NCBI GenBank assembly: GCA_026989145.1
Contig: JALSJU010000083.1
Coordinates: 1-52,475 of the forward strand
DNA length: 52,475 nt
Origin: Thiotrichaceae bacterium
GTDB lineage: Bacteria; Pseudomonadota; Gammaproteobacteria; Thiotrichales; Thiotrichaceae
Reading direction: 5' to 3'
A program made the translations under genes and the position numbers. The notes beneath the pieces were generated by a model that had not been told where the DNA came from, made no database searches, and was given only the letters and a program-made list of their open reading frames with translations. Each line of letters starts with the position of its first letter. The first letter of the stretch is position 1. This document shows, piece by piece, positions 36,580 through 44,983 of this stretch.

Positions 36580-38472
36580 ATGAGAAAATTATTTAATCTA
36601 TTCATTATCACGTTTGCTTTAACAACTTTTGCCAACGCAACCGAATTAACAGCCTGGGATAGAGACGGCACCACTTGGGTAACCATCAAAGATAAACCAA
36701 ACAATTATGAAGACTGGATAGGAATCTATCCAAAGAATTCAAGTAATTCTTGGAGTAATGTTATCGCATGGAAGTGGGCACGTAATGGTTCAGCGAGCCC
36801 AGATGAACCCAATACTGACGAGTACCGCTTTAACGGTATTGACTACGGTGAATACGAAGCAAGGTTCTTTTTAAATAATACATTTAAAACTGAGTACAAA
36901 TCTGCCTTTAAGGTTTTTGATCCATACAAACCATCGATTAACCTGACCACTACCACACTAAAACCTAATAAAGCTATCGAGTTTAACCTTGGTGGGTATC
37001 CAGCTTTATCTGGCAATCAAGATTGGGTCGGCATTTACCCTAAAGGTGCTTCAAATGACTGGAATAACGTTCTAAGCTGGAGCTGGGCAAAAAAGCGTAA
37101 CGTTACGCTAACAGGTGTTCCTGTTGGGTCTTATGAGGCACGGTTATTTTTTAATAATTCTTATACCATTGAAGCCTCTATCTCTTTTGATATTGAGGCA
37201 GATAAAACTGCCACTATTAGCCTTGATAACGGCGTTGTTAAACCACAAGAAAATATTTCTTTCACTCTTTCAAACTTATCAGGAGATCGAGACTGGATTG
37301 GTATTTACCCTAAAGGAGCTTCGAATGACTGGAATAATGTCATCACTTGGGGCTGGGCAAAAAATACTAAAGTCACATTAGGGGGTGTTTCGGTAGGAGA
37401 ATATGAAACACGACTATTTTTTAATAACTCCTATATCCTTGAGGCCTCAGTGCCATTTTCTATAGAAAATAAGAACGTAGAATTTTGGAAGAAAGGAGCA
37501 CTTACCATTGCACCCGTTATAGAAGTTGGCAACAACGGCTTGGTCTATTACCCTAAAAACCTTCATGGTAAAAAAGCCCCTGTTGTGTTCGTTGTTAAAA
37601 ATCATTCAAGCCCTAGAAAAAAACTGGCTACGCTTATTAACTTTATTGCCAGCCATGGCTTTTATGTAGTTTTAATTGATCCTTCTGTAGCTGGCTCAAA
37701 TTACTACACAGAACCCAAAACGAAAATAGCCCCTAGGTATATCGAGATTGTTAATTACCTAAATGAAAGAGGTCATAATTTAGATACTAGCACAATTGGG
37801 GTTGTTGGCAGCTCATACAGCGGAGGTAATACCTTCCCTGTCCTCCATAGACTGAAAGAGGAAGGCTATGGCAGTAATGCTAGTTTTCTCTTGGCGATTG
37901 AATCGGCCAACGCATTTCAGATGAGTAAAGCGGATATGCGATCATTGTCTACAAACAATACATACATAACACTACTGGAATATGACACGAAAGGTAATTT
38001 AAGGCCCCAAGAAAATGGCAAACCAAATCCGTATTCTACTGATGCTCTTTTCCCTCTGATTAACTACTTACACCTCAAGTCTGCAAATAACTTAGAGAAT
38101 ATTGATTTCCAAGTTTTTGAAGACGTAGGAACACGCGGACATCTATACCATCAAGATACCAGCATCATAAATGGTAACCCAGGAGAAAACTATCAGCATA
38201 TGAAAGGTGTGTTAAACCCTCTAGGAGCTTTAATGCAACTTGTTATAAACAAAAATAACCAAGTCGCTCGAGAAGTTGCACTAAATAAAGGTAGTGACAG
38301 TCCTGTAAAGGATGGAATTATGAAAATTAATCCCATTAGTAGTTACAGTTATGACTGTAAAAGCCATGATGATAAATATATTCGTGGATACACGAATATT
38401 AAATATTTTAATGCTGATGCTCTGAAAGGTAATAGAGACTATATTAATTCTATAGAAGACTTAAACTTTTGA
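36580..38472 (+). CDS. Secreted protein: three DWIGIY-repeat beta domains plus alpha/beta hydrolase
   Basis: The 630-residue protein has a signal peptide (FNLFIITFALTTFANA, cleavage before TEL). Three related units of about 85 residues follow, at about 22-112, 119-205 and 213-296. Each carries DW[IV]GIYPK followed by NW.NV...WA and EAR.FFNN. The motif and size resemble SKICH-like beta domains, but that link is my inference. From about 302 the chain changes to an alpha/beta hydrolase: APVVFVVKNHSSP strand, a nucleophile elbow GSSYSGG (Ser412 likely), candidate acid Asp469 and His521 or His524 in GTRGHLYHQD. The elbow is G-x-S-x-S rather than the standard G-x-S-x-G. The substrate is unknown. 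It heads a two-gene group with a paralogue. Confidence 0.75.
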   Translation: MRKLFNLFIITFALTTFANATELTAWDRDGTTWVTIKDKPNNYEDWIGIYPKNSSNSWSNVIAWKWARNGSASPDEPNTDEYRFNGIDYGEYEARFFLNNTFKTEYKSAFKVFDPYKPSINLTTTTLKPNKAIEFNLGGYPALSGNQDWVGIYPKGASNDWNNVLSWSWAKKRNVTLTGVPVGSYEARLFFNNSYTIEASISFDIEADKTATISLDNGVVKPQENISFTLSNLSGDRDWIGIYPKGASNDWNNVITWGWAKNTKVTLGGVSVGEYETRLFFNNSYILEASVPFSIENKNVEFWKKGALTIAPVIEVGNNGLVYYPKNLHGKKAPVVFVVKNHSSPRKKLATLINFIASHGFYVVLIDPSVAGSNYYTEPKTKIAPRYIEIVNYLNERGHNLDTSTIGVVGSSYSGGNTFPVLHRLKEEGYGSNASFLLAIESANAFQMSKADMRSLSTNNTYITLLEYDTKGNLRPQENGKPNPYSTDALFPLINYLHLKSANNLENIDFQVFEDVGTRGHLYHQDTSIINGNPGENYQHMKGVLNPLGALMQLVINKNNQVAREVALNKGSDSPVKDGIMKINPISSYSYDCKSHDDKYIRGYTNIKYFNADALKGNRDYINSIEDLNF

Positions 38473-38479
38473 TAACTAC

Positions 38480-38516
38480 AGTCTAAGCCGGTATGTCGCT
38501 GGTTTAGACTATTTTT
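38480..38516 (+). terminator. Hairpin with T-run between the two secreted-protein genes
   Basis: AGTCTAAGCCGG (38480-38491) pairs with CTGGTTTAGACT (38499-38510), 12 bp with two G-T pairs, around a 7-base loop. ATTTTT follows. It can end or attenuate transcription after the hydrolase gene before the second gene at 38548. Confidence 0.75.
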
Positions 38517-38547
38517 AACACAATCTAAATAATTAAGGGGAATACAA

Positions 38548-40911
38548 ATGAAAAAAATACTTTATGGACTACTTATCTCAATTGTTTTAACCAGTTTTGC
38601 GAGTGCAACTGAAATATTGAGTTGGAAAGACAACTACCCGACAGGGAACTCAACCTGGATAGAGCTCAAAGATAAACCAAACAACTATCATGATTGGATT
38701 GGTATTTATCCAAGAAACTCAAATAACAGCTGGAATAACGTTGTGGCGTTAGTATGGGCTCGTAATACAAGCCCCACAGCCGTTGACCCTGGTGCTTGGT
38801 ATGAATTTGAACTGCCTGATGGGGAATATGATGCACGATTTTTTCTAAATAAAACTAACACCGTTGTTGAAGCAAGTGTTGCATTTAGTGTCGGACAAAA
38901 ACCGTCCACTCTAGCGATTCGGTCTTCGGCTGTAGAAACTCTCAGTAATTCCAGTGTCTATGTGCATCTAAATTTAAATGAAAAAGCGCAAGCACGTGTT
39001 GAATATGGAAGAACTCGCCAATATGGGAAGTTTACAAACAAAGAAAATAGCTTTAAATATGATACACATCAACAAAAAATTAGTAATATCCAAGCAAACA
39101 CATTATATCACTACCGTGTTCATGCCTATGATCGAAATGGCGTAGAGGTTGTCTCTAAAGATAAGACCTTCATGATTAAAAGTTCAGCGGGTTATGCTTA
39201 TCCTCCTGAAACTGATTTTCATACCATTCCATCTGATTACAGTGTTGCCAAACCTGATCATCGGGGCGCAACAGTTATTGACCCACAGTTTGGAACAACG
39301 ATTACCCGAGTGACAGATCATCGTGTGCTAGATAACACTGGTAGCTCATGTACAGGTTATACCTACCCTAAGATGCAGTCTTGGAATGCAGATATGTCTC
39401 TGCTTAAGGTTAAATATAGACTTTACGATGCAAATACTTTAGAAGAATCTCCCATCACTAAAGGGCTGACTTGTTCTGGTGGTTACAATAAATTAGGTAG
39501 CCCTGGACAAGCCTTTCGCTGGTCTTATGTTGATCCAAAGATTTTTTATACACTAGGAACAGATAAGGTTTTCTATAAAAACACCATTAACGGAACTAAC
39601 ACAAGCAAAAAAGTTGTAAAAAGTTTCTCTAACTATGGCTTTGAAAAAATGCTTCTCGGTAGTAATGAAGGCAATATGAGTCATGATGATCGCTATGTAA
39701 TTTTTACTGCTAAAAAACCTGGCAATGATCATATTTTTGCTGTTTTACTTGATATGAGTGCAAACCCTGCTACAGCAAAGGTCAAAGAGCTTCCTAATAC
39801 AACTTGGGGCATTGTTAAGATAAAAAAGTGGAATACTAATTTATATTATGATAGGTCACTTTATGATTGGATTACCATTACACCTAAAGGAAACCATATA
39901 CTTGAAAATAAAACCATTAATGGTCCACAATATGTGGGTCAACGTCTAGATAGTGTGCCAACGGGTGTTTTCATGTATGACATGAACTTTGAGAATCCTC
40001 AAAGGATTACATTAATAGGAGCACATGGAGACTTAGGCATTAATAGTCAAGGTCAACAAGTTTGGGTTCAAAATGAGTTTGGTAATAAAACAGGCACTTG
40101 GAGTTATAATCTTGATACCTTAGAAGATATAAGAGTAGGTACAAAATTAACTTCTATTACCAGTGGTCATGTAAGTTGTCAAAATTACAAACGACCAGGA
40201 TGGTGTTATTTAAGCCCGACTCGACCAGGTCAGCGTGAAGTCGTTGCGGTAAAGCTTGACGGTAGTGGTAAAGTTAATCGTTTTGCACAATCACGTTTTA
40301 ATGGTCATCCTTATGGTGGTGTAAGCCCTGATGGTAAAAGAGTTGTGTTCCAAAGCAATTGGAATGATAGAGGCAAGCTTGATACTTTCCATGCAGCACT
40401 TAAAACAGCAACTGCAGGTCTGAATACAAAGGTTTTGTATGACGATGCAGAAGATGGTAATACCAACGGCTGGAGAGTTTATGATAGAAGTCCAGCAGGT
40501 GCGACCATTAGTAATGTATTTGATGGTGATATAGGTAGCAAAGTCATAAAGCTCCAAGGCTCTGGAACTCAAAATGGGTACATACTAGGTGGTAACTGGA
40601 ATAATATTGAGCGTAAAACGATTCAGTGGAAAATGAAATATGATGAAAACTATGTTGTCTATATTTCAGTCAACACCACAAAGGGACACCGTTATATTTA
40701 TTACAATGCAAGTAATAATGATTATGGACTACGCGGTAAATATATCCATCATGGCCTTGGATCAGCATCTAAAAATGGTGCGTGGCGAATGGTTACCCGC
40801 AACCTAGACTCTGACTTAAAAGACTATGAAGCTGATAATAACTTATTATCAATTAACGGGTTTTTAATCAGAGGTAGCGGTCTTGTTGATGATATTCAAT
40901 TGCTACAATAA
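38548..40911 (+). CDS. Secreted multidomain protein: DWIGIY domain, Fn3-like, propeller-like, C-terminal carbohydrate-type domain
   Basis: The 787-residue protein starts like its neighbour (signal ending SFASA, then TEILSW) and has one DWIGIY unit, about 22-116 (KDKPNNYHDWIGIYPRNS). A fibronectin/purple-acid-phosphatase-type strand region follows at about 121-211. Next comes a long repetitive middle, about 230-625, with spaced motifs such as HGDLGINSQGQQVWV and GGVSPDGKRVVFQSNWNDRG, as in beta-propellers. The C-terminal domain, about 628-787, starts YDDAEDGNTNGWRVYDR and ends SGLVDDIQLLQ, resembling carbohydrate-binding-type jelly rolls. No catalytic residues stand out. Secretion and domain mix suggest binding of an extracellular polymer. 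It begins 75 bases after the hydrolase gene, past a terminator-like hairpin. Confidence 0.75.
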   Translation: MKKILYGLLISIVLTSFASATEILSWKDNYPTGNSTWIELKDKPNNYHDWIGIYPRNSNNSWNNVVALVWARNTSPTAVDPGAWYEFELPDGEYDARFFLNKTNTVVEASVAFSVGQKPSTLAIRSSAVETLSNSSVYVHLNLNEKAQARVEYGRTRQYGKFTNKENSFKYDTHQQKISNIQANTLYHYRVHAYDRNGVEVVSKDKTFMIKSSAGYAYPPETDFHTIPSDYSVAKPDHRGATVIDPQFGTTITRVTDHRVLDNTGSSCTGYTYPKMQSWNADMSLLKVKYRLYDANTLEESPITKGLTCSGGYNKLGSPGQAFRWSYVDPKIFYTLGTDKVFYKNTINGTNTSKKVVKSFSNYGFEKMLLGSNEGNMSHDDRYVIFTAKKPGNDHIFAVLLDMSANPATAKVKELPNTTWGIVKIKKWNTNLYYDRSLYDWITITPKGNHILENKTINGPQYVGQRLDSVPTGVFMYDMNFENPQRITLIGAHGDLGINSQGQQVWVQNEFGNKTGTWSYNLDTLEDIRVGTKLTSITSGHVSCQNYKRPGWCYLSPTRPGQREVVAVKLDGSGKVNRFAQSRFNGHPYGGVSPDGKRVVFQSNWNDRGKLDTFHAALKTATAGLNTKVLYDDAEDGNTNGWRVYDRSPAGATISNVFDGDIGSKVIKLQGSGTQNGYILGGNWNNIERKTIQWKMKYDENYVVYISVNTTKGHRYIYYNASNNDYGLRGKYIHHGLGSASKNGAWRMVTRNLDSDLKDYEADNNLLSINGFLIRGSGLVDDIQLLQ

Positions 40912-41008
40912 AATTAATTAGTGTAGCTAATAATTGAAAGCACCCACCTGCTTAAATTTATTTAAGTTGGTGGGTTCTTGCAGGCTATGACCACCCCTCT
41001 ATAGCGAT
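40912..41008. other. Gap after the secreted-protein pair, with weak hairpin
   Basis: CCCACC...CTTAAAT and ATTTAAG..GGTGGG form an interrupted stem at 40943-40974, followed by only a short T stretch. It may end transcription from the upstream gene. The 90-bp repeat array begins right after. Confidence 0.4.
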
Positions 41009-41340
41009 ATTACGTTGTTGCTACCACACCCGTTTTAGCTTTCAGATTTTCTGGGAAGATATGTCAGCCTTAACATCATGGGTTGTCGTCCTAGCTAGAT
41101 ATTACGTAGCTTTTACCTTCTCGTTCAACCTTCGGAATACGAGATAAATTTGTCGCCTTTCCGCATCATGGAGTGTCGTACTAAGTAGATATTACGTTGC
41201 TATTAGCCTCCCGTTCAGCCTTCGGAATTACGAGATAATTTGTCGCCCTTCCACATCGTGGGGTGTCGTCCTTAGAAGAGATTACGTTGCTATTACCCCT
41301 CCCGTTCAGCCTTCGGCTTTCCGGGATAATTTGTCGCCCT
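41009..41340. repeat. Four-unit tandem array of ~90-bp repeats with hairpins
   Basis: ATTACGT recurs at 41009, 41101, 41191 and 41281, spaced 92, 90 and 90 bases. Each unit carries a TTCRRCCTTCGG-like core, GATAATTTGTCGCC and a CATC.TGG.GTGTCGT segment, and the last unit is cut at about 41340. The stem around the core is TCTCGT/ACGAGA in unit 2, TCCCGT/ACGAGA (one mismatch) in unit 3, TCCCG/CGGGA in unit 4 and CCCG/TGGG in unit 1. It runs up to the stop of the molybdopterin gene (41341). The function is unknown. The array is not a CRISPR because units are contiguous and have no spacers. Confidence 0.8.
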
Positions 41341-43353
41341 TTAGGGGGCTGACAAATCAACAAATGCATCATAGAAAGCAGCGCCTTCTCCAATATCAGT
41401 TTTTGTATTTCCCAATAGCGCGCTAACGGTTTGCCCCGTACTACTGCTGACACACCATGCACCTTTATGGCTGTATATGACCCCCTTGGCTACATCATCT
41501 GTCACAACTGCTGTTAAGGTAACTTCACCCAGATCATTGGAGAGTTTTACGGCTTGACCATTTTTAATCGCTAACGCTTTAGCATCTTGCGTATTGATTT
41601 CGACTTCTTCGGGGGCACTTCTCGCATCACCAAAGGTTGAGTTTGAACGGTGAAAATGTGCCGAGGTAATTAAGGTAAACGGGTGTGTTTTTTCTAAGGC
41701 TTCATAACGTGGCAAGCCGTAACCATATTTACCTTCTAAAATATCATTGAAGAGCATAATTTTATCTGTTTTATCAGATAGCCAGATATAATCTAGATCG
41801 AGCATACTTAAGGATGAATCGGTGCTGATTTCACTGACTTTACTTTCCTTGTGGGATGTTGTTGATAAGTCAAATGCTTGTTCTTGCAATTGCTCGTCAG
41901 TATCTTTAAAGGCTTGCTCATTAAAACCAAAGCGCTGTGCTAAACGCCTAAATATTTCCATATTCGGAAGTGATTCACCGACTCGATCTATAGCAGGCTC
42001 AGTGCGTTGTAAATAGGTATGACCGTAAGCAGCGTACACATCGCTGTGTTCAAAATGACTGCATGCGGGTAATATCACATCAGCGTACTTCATGCTATCT
42101 GTCATATTAATATCACAGCCAATAACAAAAACATCTTCATGTGAAAGGGCTTTTTTCATCTTATTTTGATTTTGGTGCACTATTACAGGGTTATGGTTGT
42201 AGATAAACACCGTTTTAATAGGCGTTGAGTTCTCTCTATCAAGGATATGCTCAGCAGCATCAATCAAATTAAAAGTACGCGTCGGACGGGGCAATAAATC
42301 GGGGCGCATAAGTCTTTTTGGGGTTTTATTAAAAGTTGGACCATAGTTACCCATCTGCCCTTGACCAAGCTCGCCAAATTGCCCAGTTAATATCGACAAA
42401 GCCATTGCCGAACGAATCGATGACCCACCATTGCGTGATCGTTCAATGCCAACACCCACCATCATTGAAACACGTTTTGCGCCTTGGAATAGTTGAATAA
42501 ATTGCTCTACCTGCTGTTTACCTAAACCACAAATGTCCTCTAGTTTCTCTTTCTGATAAGTTTTAGCGTGGTCTAAATAGTCCTTCAAACCAGATACTTT
42601 ATCCTTAATTTTGTCATGAGCAATCATCCCAAGACGTTCAAATTCGGCGGCCATTGCCAGTGCAAAATAGACATCTGAGGCAGGTTTTATTTGCAGATAG
42701 CAATCAGCGATACCAGCCACTTTGATTCTTTTTGGGTCAATTACAATCACTTTAGCACCTTTTTTACGCGCTTTATTAACAAATTTCATTAAGTGCAAAT
42801 AAGAGGTTGTGGTATTCACACCCCAAAGAATGATTAAATCTGAGTGCTCTGCTTGCTCTGTAGGCATAGCTACAGCATCACCAAATAAGGACTTATACGA
42901 TAAGCTACGCACGCCTGCACACATTGGTGGGCGGTTTAACTGTGTCGCACCTAGTTTATAAAAGAAACGCATATCCATCGAATTTTCAGCTAATTGACCA
43001 TGTGGCCCAGCATAATTAAGTGGCATCACGCTTTCGGTGCCGTATTCATCAATGCCCTTTTGAATACTTTGGTAGCACAGCTCTATCGCCTCACCCCAGC
43101 TTATCTGCTCAAACTCGCCCGAACCTTTTTCACCTGTTCTGCGTAGCGGTATGGTTAAGCGGTTTTTACCGTGCACAAAATCAGGATAATATTTAGCGAC
43201 CTTGCCGCAAATCACACCATTGGTCATAGGGTTGGCTTTTGAGCCTTTAACTTTAAGCAGCTTACCGTTTTCTACAACAGCAGTTAGGCTACAGGCATCG
43301 GGGCAGTCTAATGGGCAAACACTGGGCTTTTCGATAAGGTGCGTATGTGACAT
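41341..43353 (-). CDS. Molybdopterin-dependent oxidoreductase, 4Fe-4S type
   Basis: The 670-residue protein belongs to the DMSO-reductase superfamily. The N-terminal cluster loop is C13-PLD-C17-PDA-C21, with the fourth Cys in NGVICGKVAKYYP (C49). It then has the ELCYQSIQKGIDEYGTESVM and molybdopterin-binding DLIILWGVNTTTSYLHL regions. The C-terminal aspartate-decarboxylase-like fold starts near HPFTLITSAHFHRSNSTF. There is no twin-arginine signal at the N-terminus, so it is probably cytoplasmic. No partner subunit genes are adjacent. The substrate cannot be called, but formate-, thiosulfate- or nitrate-type enzymes share this fold. The stop codon is at the edge of the 90-bp tandem array. Confidence 0.9.
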   Translation of the reverse strand: MSHTHLIEKPSVCPLDCPDACSLTAVVENGKLLKVKGSKANPMTNGVICGKVAKYYPDFVHGKNRLTIPLRRTGEKGSGEFEQISWGEAIELCYQSIQKGIDEYGTESVMPLNYAGPHGQLAENSMDMRFFYKLGATQLNRPPMCAGVRSLSYKSLFGDAVAMPTEQAEHSDLIILWGVNTTTSYLHLMKFVNKARKKGAKVIVIDPKRIKVAGIADCYLQIKPASDVYFALAMAAEFERLGMIAHDKIKDKVSGLKDYLDHAKTYQKEKLEDICGLGKQQVEQFIQLFQGAKRVSMMVGVGIERSRNGGSSIRSAMALSILTGQFGELGQGQMGNYGPTFNKTPKRLMRPDLLPRPTRTFNLIDAAEHILDRENSTPIKTVFIYNHNPVIVHQNQNKMKKALSHEDVFVIGCDINMTDSMKYADVILPACSHFEHSDVYAAYGHTYLQRTEPAIDRVGESLPNMEIFRRLAQRFGFNEQAFKDTDEQLQEQAFDLSTTSHKESKVSEISTDSSLSMLDLDYIWLSDKTDKIMLFNDILEGKYGYGLPRYEALEKTHPFTLITSAHFHRSNSTFGDARSAPEEVEINTQDAKALAIKNGQAVKLSNDLGEVTLTAVVTDDVAKGVIYSHKGAWCVSSSTGQTVSALLGNTKTDIGEGAAFYDAFVDLSAP

Positions 43354-43432
43354 TTTTGACTAAATCCTTCGTTTATTACTACTTATTCTAGTAGAGTATA
43401 CCGTTAATAAGTAGCAAAAAATAATAGGTCTC

Positions 43433-43648
43433 ATGAAACAAAAAATAACCGGCTTTCACCTTGATGAATTCGATGATTGGGTGGCTGAATTAGCCTGCAA
43501 GCACGGCCAACATGTGCGGCATAATCCGCCTTTCATTAATCGACCTTGGGTAGTGACTGAGCAAGGGCGGGAGCAAAAAATAGGTGAGCAGCTAAATTGC
43601 ATCAAGTGCGATACGCAACAACCGATTGATGATTGGGCGATGGACTGA
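43433..43648 (+). CDS. DUF3565 family small protein
   Basis: The 71-residue protein reads ITGFHLDEFDDWVAELACKH, GQHVRHNPPFINRPWVV and LNCIKCDTQQPIDDW. This is the whole DUF3565 pattern, with the conserved HGQHVRHNPP and a C-x-x-C pair (C64-x-x-C67 region). The family function is unknown; the Cys/His set suggests metal binding. It begins a four-gene plus-strand group, and its stop overlaps the next ATG by one base (TGATG). Confidence 0.9.
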   Translation: MKQKITGFHLDEFDDWVAELACKHGQHVRHNPPFINRPWVVTEQGREQKIGEQLNCIKCDTQQPIDDWAMD

Positions 43649-44622
43649 TGCCTATTGTAGAAAGCAAATTTAAGCCTGCATGGTGGCTGTCTAACCCTCA
43701 TTTACAAACGCTATGGCCTACTTTATTTAGGCGTCTGCCTAAACTCAGCTTAAACAAGCATCGTTTAGAACTTGATGATGGCGATTTTTTGGATTTGGCG
43801 TTAACAGTGATTGATAATAAGCCAATTGTTATTATTTTGCATGGACTAGAAGGCTCGTTAAATTCACCCTATGCTAAGCCGTTAATTAAAGCGCTGGATG
43901 ATTCAGGCTATGGCGTTTGCTTTGTACATTTTCGGGGCTGTAGCGATGAAGTTAACCGTTTGGATCGAAGTTATCACAGCGGTGATACCGACGATTTAAG
44001 TGCTGTGATTAATTATTTACAACGCACATATTCGCAAGGTGTTTTTGCCGTGATTGGTTTTTCCTTAGGTGGTAATGTGATGCTCAAGTGGTTGGGTGAG
44101 CAAGCGAAAAATGCTTCTATTAAAACAGCCATAGCGGTATCTGTACCCTTTGTTTTAGCTGATGCGGGAGACCGCTTAGAAAAAAGTTTTTCTCGAGTTT
44201 ATCAAAAACATTTAGTCTCATTATGCCAACAAAAATACCAGCAAAAGTTTGCCCAAAAAATATCACCCTTAAACATCAACATAAAACAACTGAATACATT
44301 TTATGATTTTGATGATCAGGTCACTGCGCCGCTGAATGGCTTTGCAGGTGCCGATGATTATTACCAAAGAAGTAGCAGCCGTCAGTTTTTGAAATCGATT
44401 CAAAAACCGACTTTAATCATTCATGCGAAAAACGACCCTTTTATGTGGCAACATACCGTGCCCAGCGAACAAGAATTATCACCCAGTGTTCAATTAGAGC
44501 TTTCAGAAACAGGTGGGCATGTGGGATTTATTCACGGTAAGCACCCTTTTAATATTGAGTATTTTATTGATAAGCGCATTATAGACTGGTTGAATTCACA
44601 AAAAGCTTTTAATAATGGCTGA
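43648..44622 (+). CDS. yheT: YheT-family alpha/beta hydrolase
   Basis: The 324-residue cytoplasmic hydrolase begins FKPAWWLSNPHLQTLWPTLF, which is diagnostic of YheT/UPF0017 proteins. The fold shows LHGLEGSLNSPYAKPLI, HFRGCSDEVNRLDRSYHSGD and the nucleophile elbow GFSLGG with Ser139. The acid and base are probably the Asp in HAKNDPFM and His in TGGHVGFIHG. Family members are esterases or lipase-like enzymes of uncertain natural substrate. ATG 43648 overlaps the DUF3565 stop. An in-frame TTG at 43633 is inside the DUF3565 gene and unlikely. Its end overlaps the next gene by 8 bases. Confidence 0.92.
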   Translation: MPIVESKFKPAWWLSNPHLQTLWPTLFRRLPKLSLNKHRLELDDGDFLDLALTVIDNKPIVIILHGLEGSLNSPYAKPLIKALDDSGYGVCFVHFRGCSDEVNRLDRSYHSGDTDDLSAVINYLQRTYSQGVFAVIGFSLGGNVMLKWLGEQAKNASIKTAIAVSVPFVLADAGDRLEKSFSRVYQKHLVSLCQQKYQQKFAQKISPLNINIKQLNTFYDFDDQVTAPLNGFAGADDYYQRSSSRQFLKSIQKPTLIIHAKNDPFMWQHTVPSEQELSPSVQLELSETGGHVGFIHGKHPFNIEYFIDKRIIDWLNSQKAFNNG

Positions 44623-44980
44623 TCTTTTTAGCGTTACAGCACCTCTAACCCTGCTTGCACCTGATGGCAAGGAAGTGTTACTGGCTGAAATTTATAAACA
44701 CCCCAAAGGTCTGCTTTATTTTGAAACCTTCTGGCATCAACAAGAACCCCATGGTATTGGCATTCACCTCATTAAAGGCTGGCTTGAGGGTGAAGGTCCG
44801 TGGAAAATATCAAACCATATTATTAAAGTACTTGCCTGTCACGGTACGGAAGCTTGTTTAGCCAATGACTTTACCCAGTGGCAACAATATAGACTGAGTA
44901 ATCCAACAGAATACCCGCCCCAACCACTGATCGATTCAATTGCAAAAAAATTGGGTGCAGAAACGAGTGAAAAGGGCTGA
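44615..44980 (+). CDS. Conserved-looking small protein of unknown function
   Basis: The 121-residue acidic cytoplasmic protein (MADLFSVTAPLTLLAPDGKE) has no signal, membrane segment or motif I can name. HQQEPHGIGIHLIKGWLEGE and EYPPQPLIDSIAKKLG look conserved in composition. The gene is translationally coupled to the YheT-like gene (8-base overlap) and ends 3 bases before the pseudouridine-synthase gene, so it is most likely real and co-expressed with both. Confidence 0.75.
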   Translation: MADLFSVTAPLTLLAPDGKEVLLAEIYKHPKGLLYFETFWHQQEPHGIGIHLIKGWLEGEGPWKISNHIIKVLACHGTEACLANDFTQWQQYRLSNPTEYPPQPLIDSIAKKLGAETSEKG

Positions 44981-44983
44981 TTC

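Noticed and set aside
41009-41340. CRISPR array
   Set aside because: Units are contiguous, about 90 bases, with no unique spacers and no cas genes nearby.
41181-41462. Open frame on the minus strand across the repeat array
   Set aside because: It is made of repeat units plus an out-of-frame part of the molybdopterin gene; the reading frame is kept open by the 90-base period.
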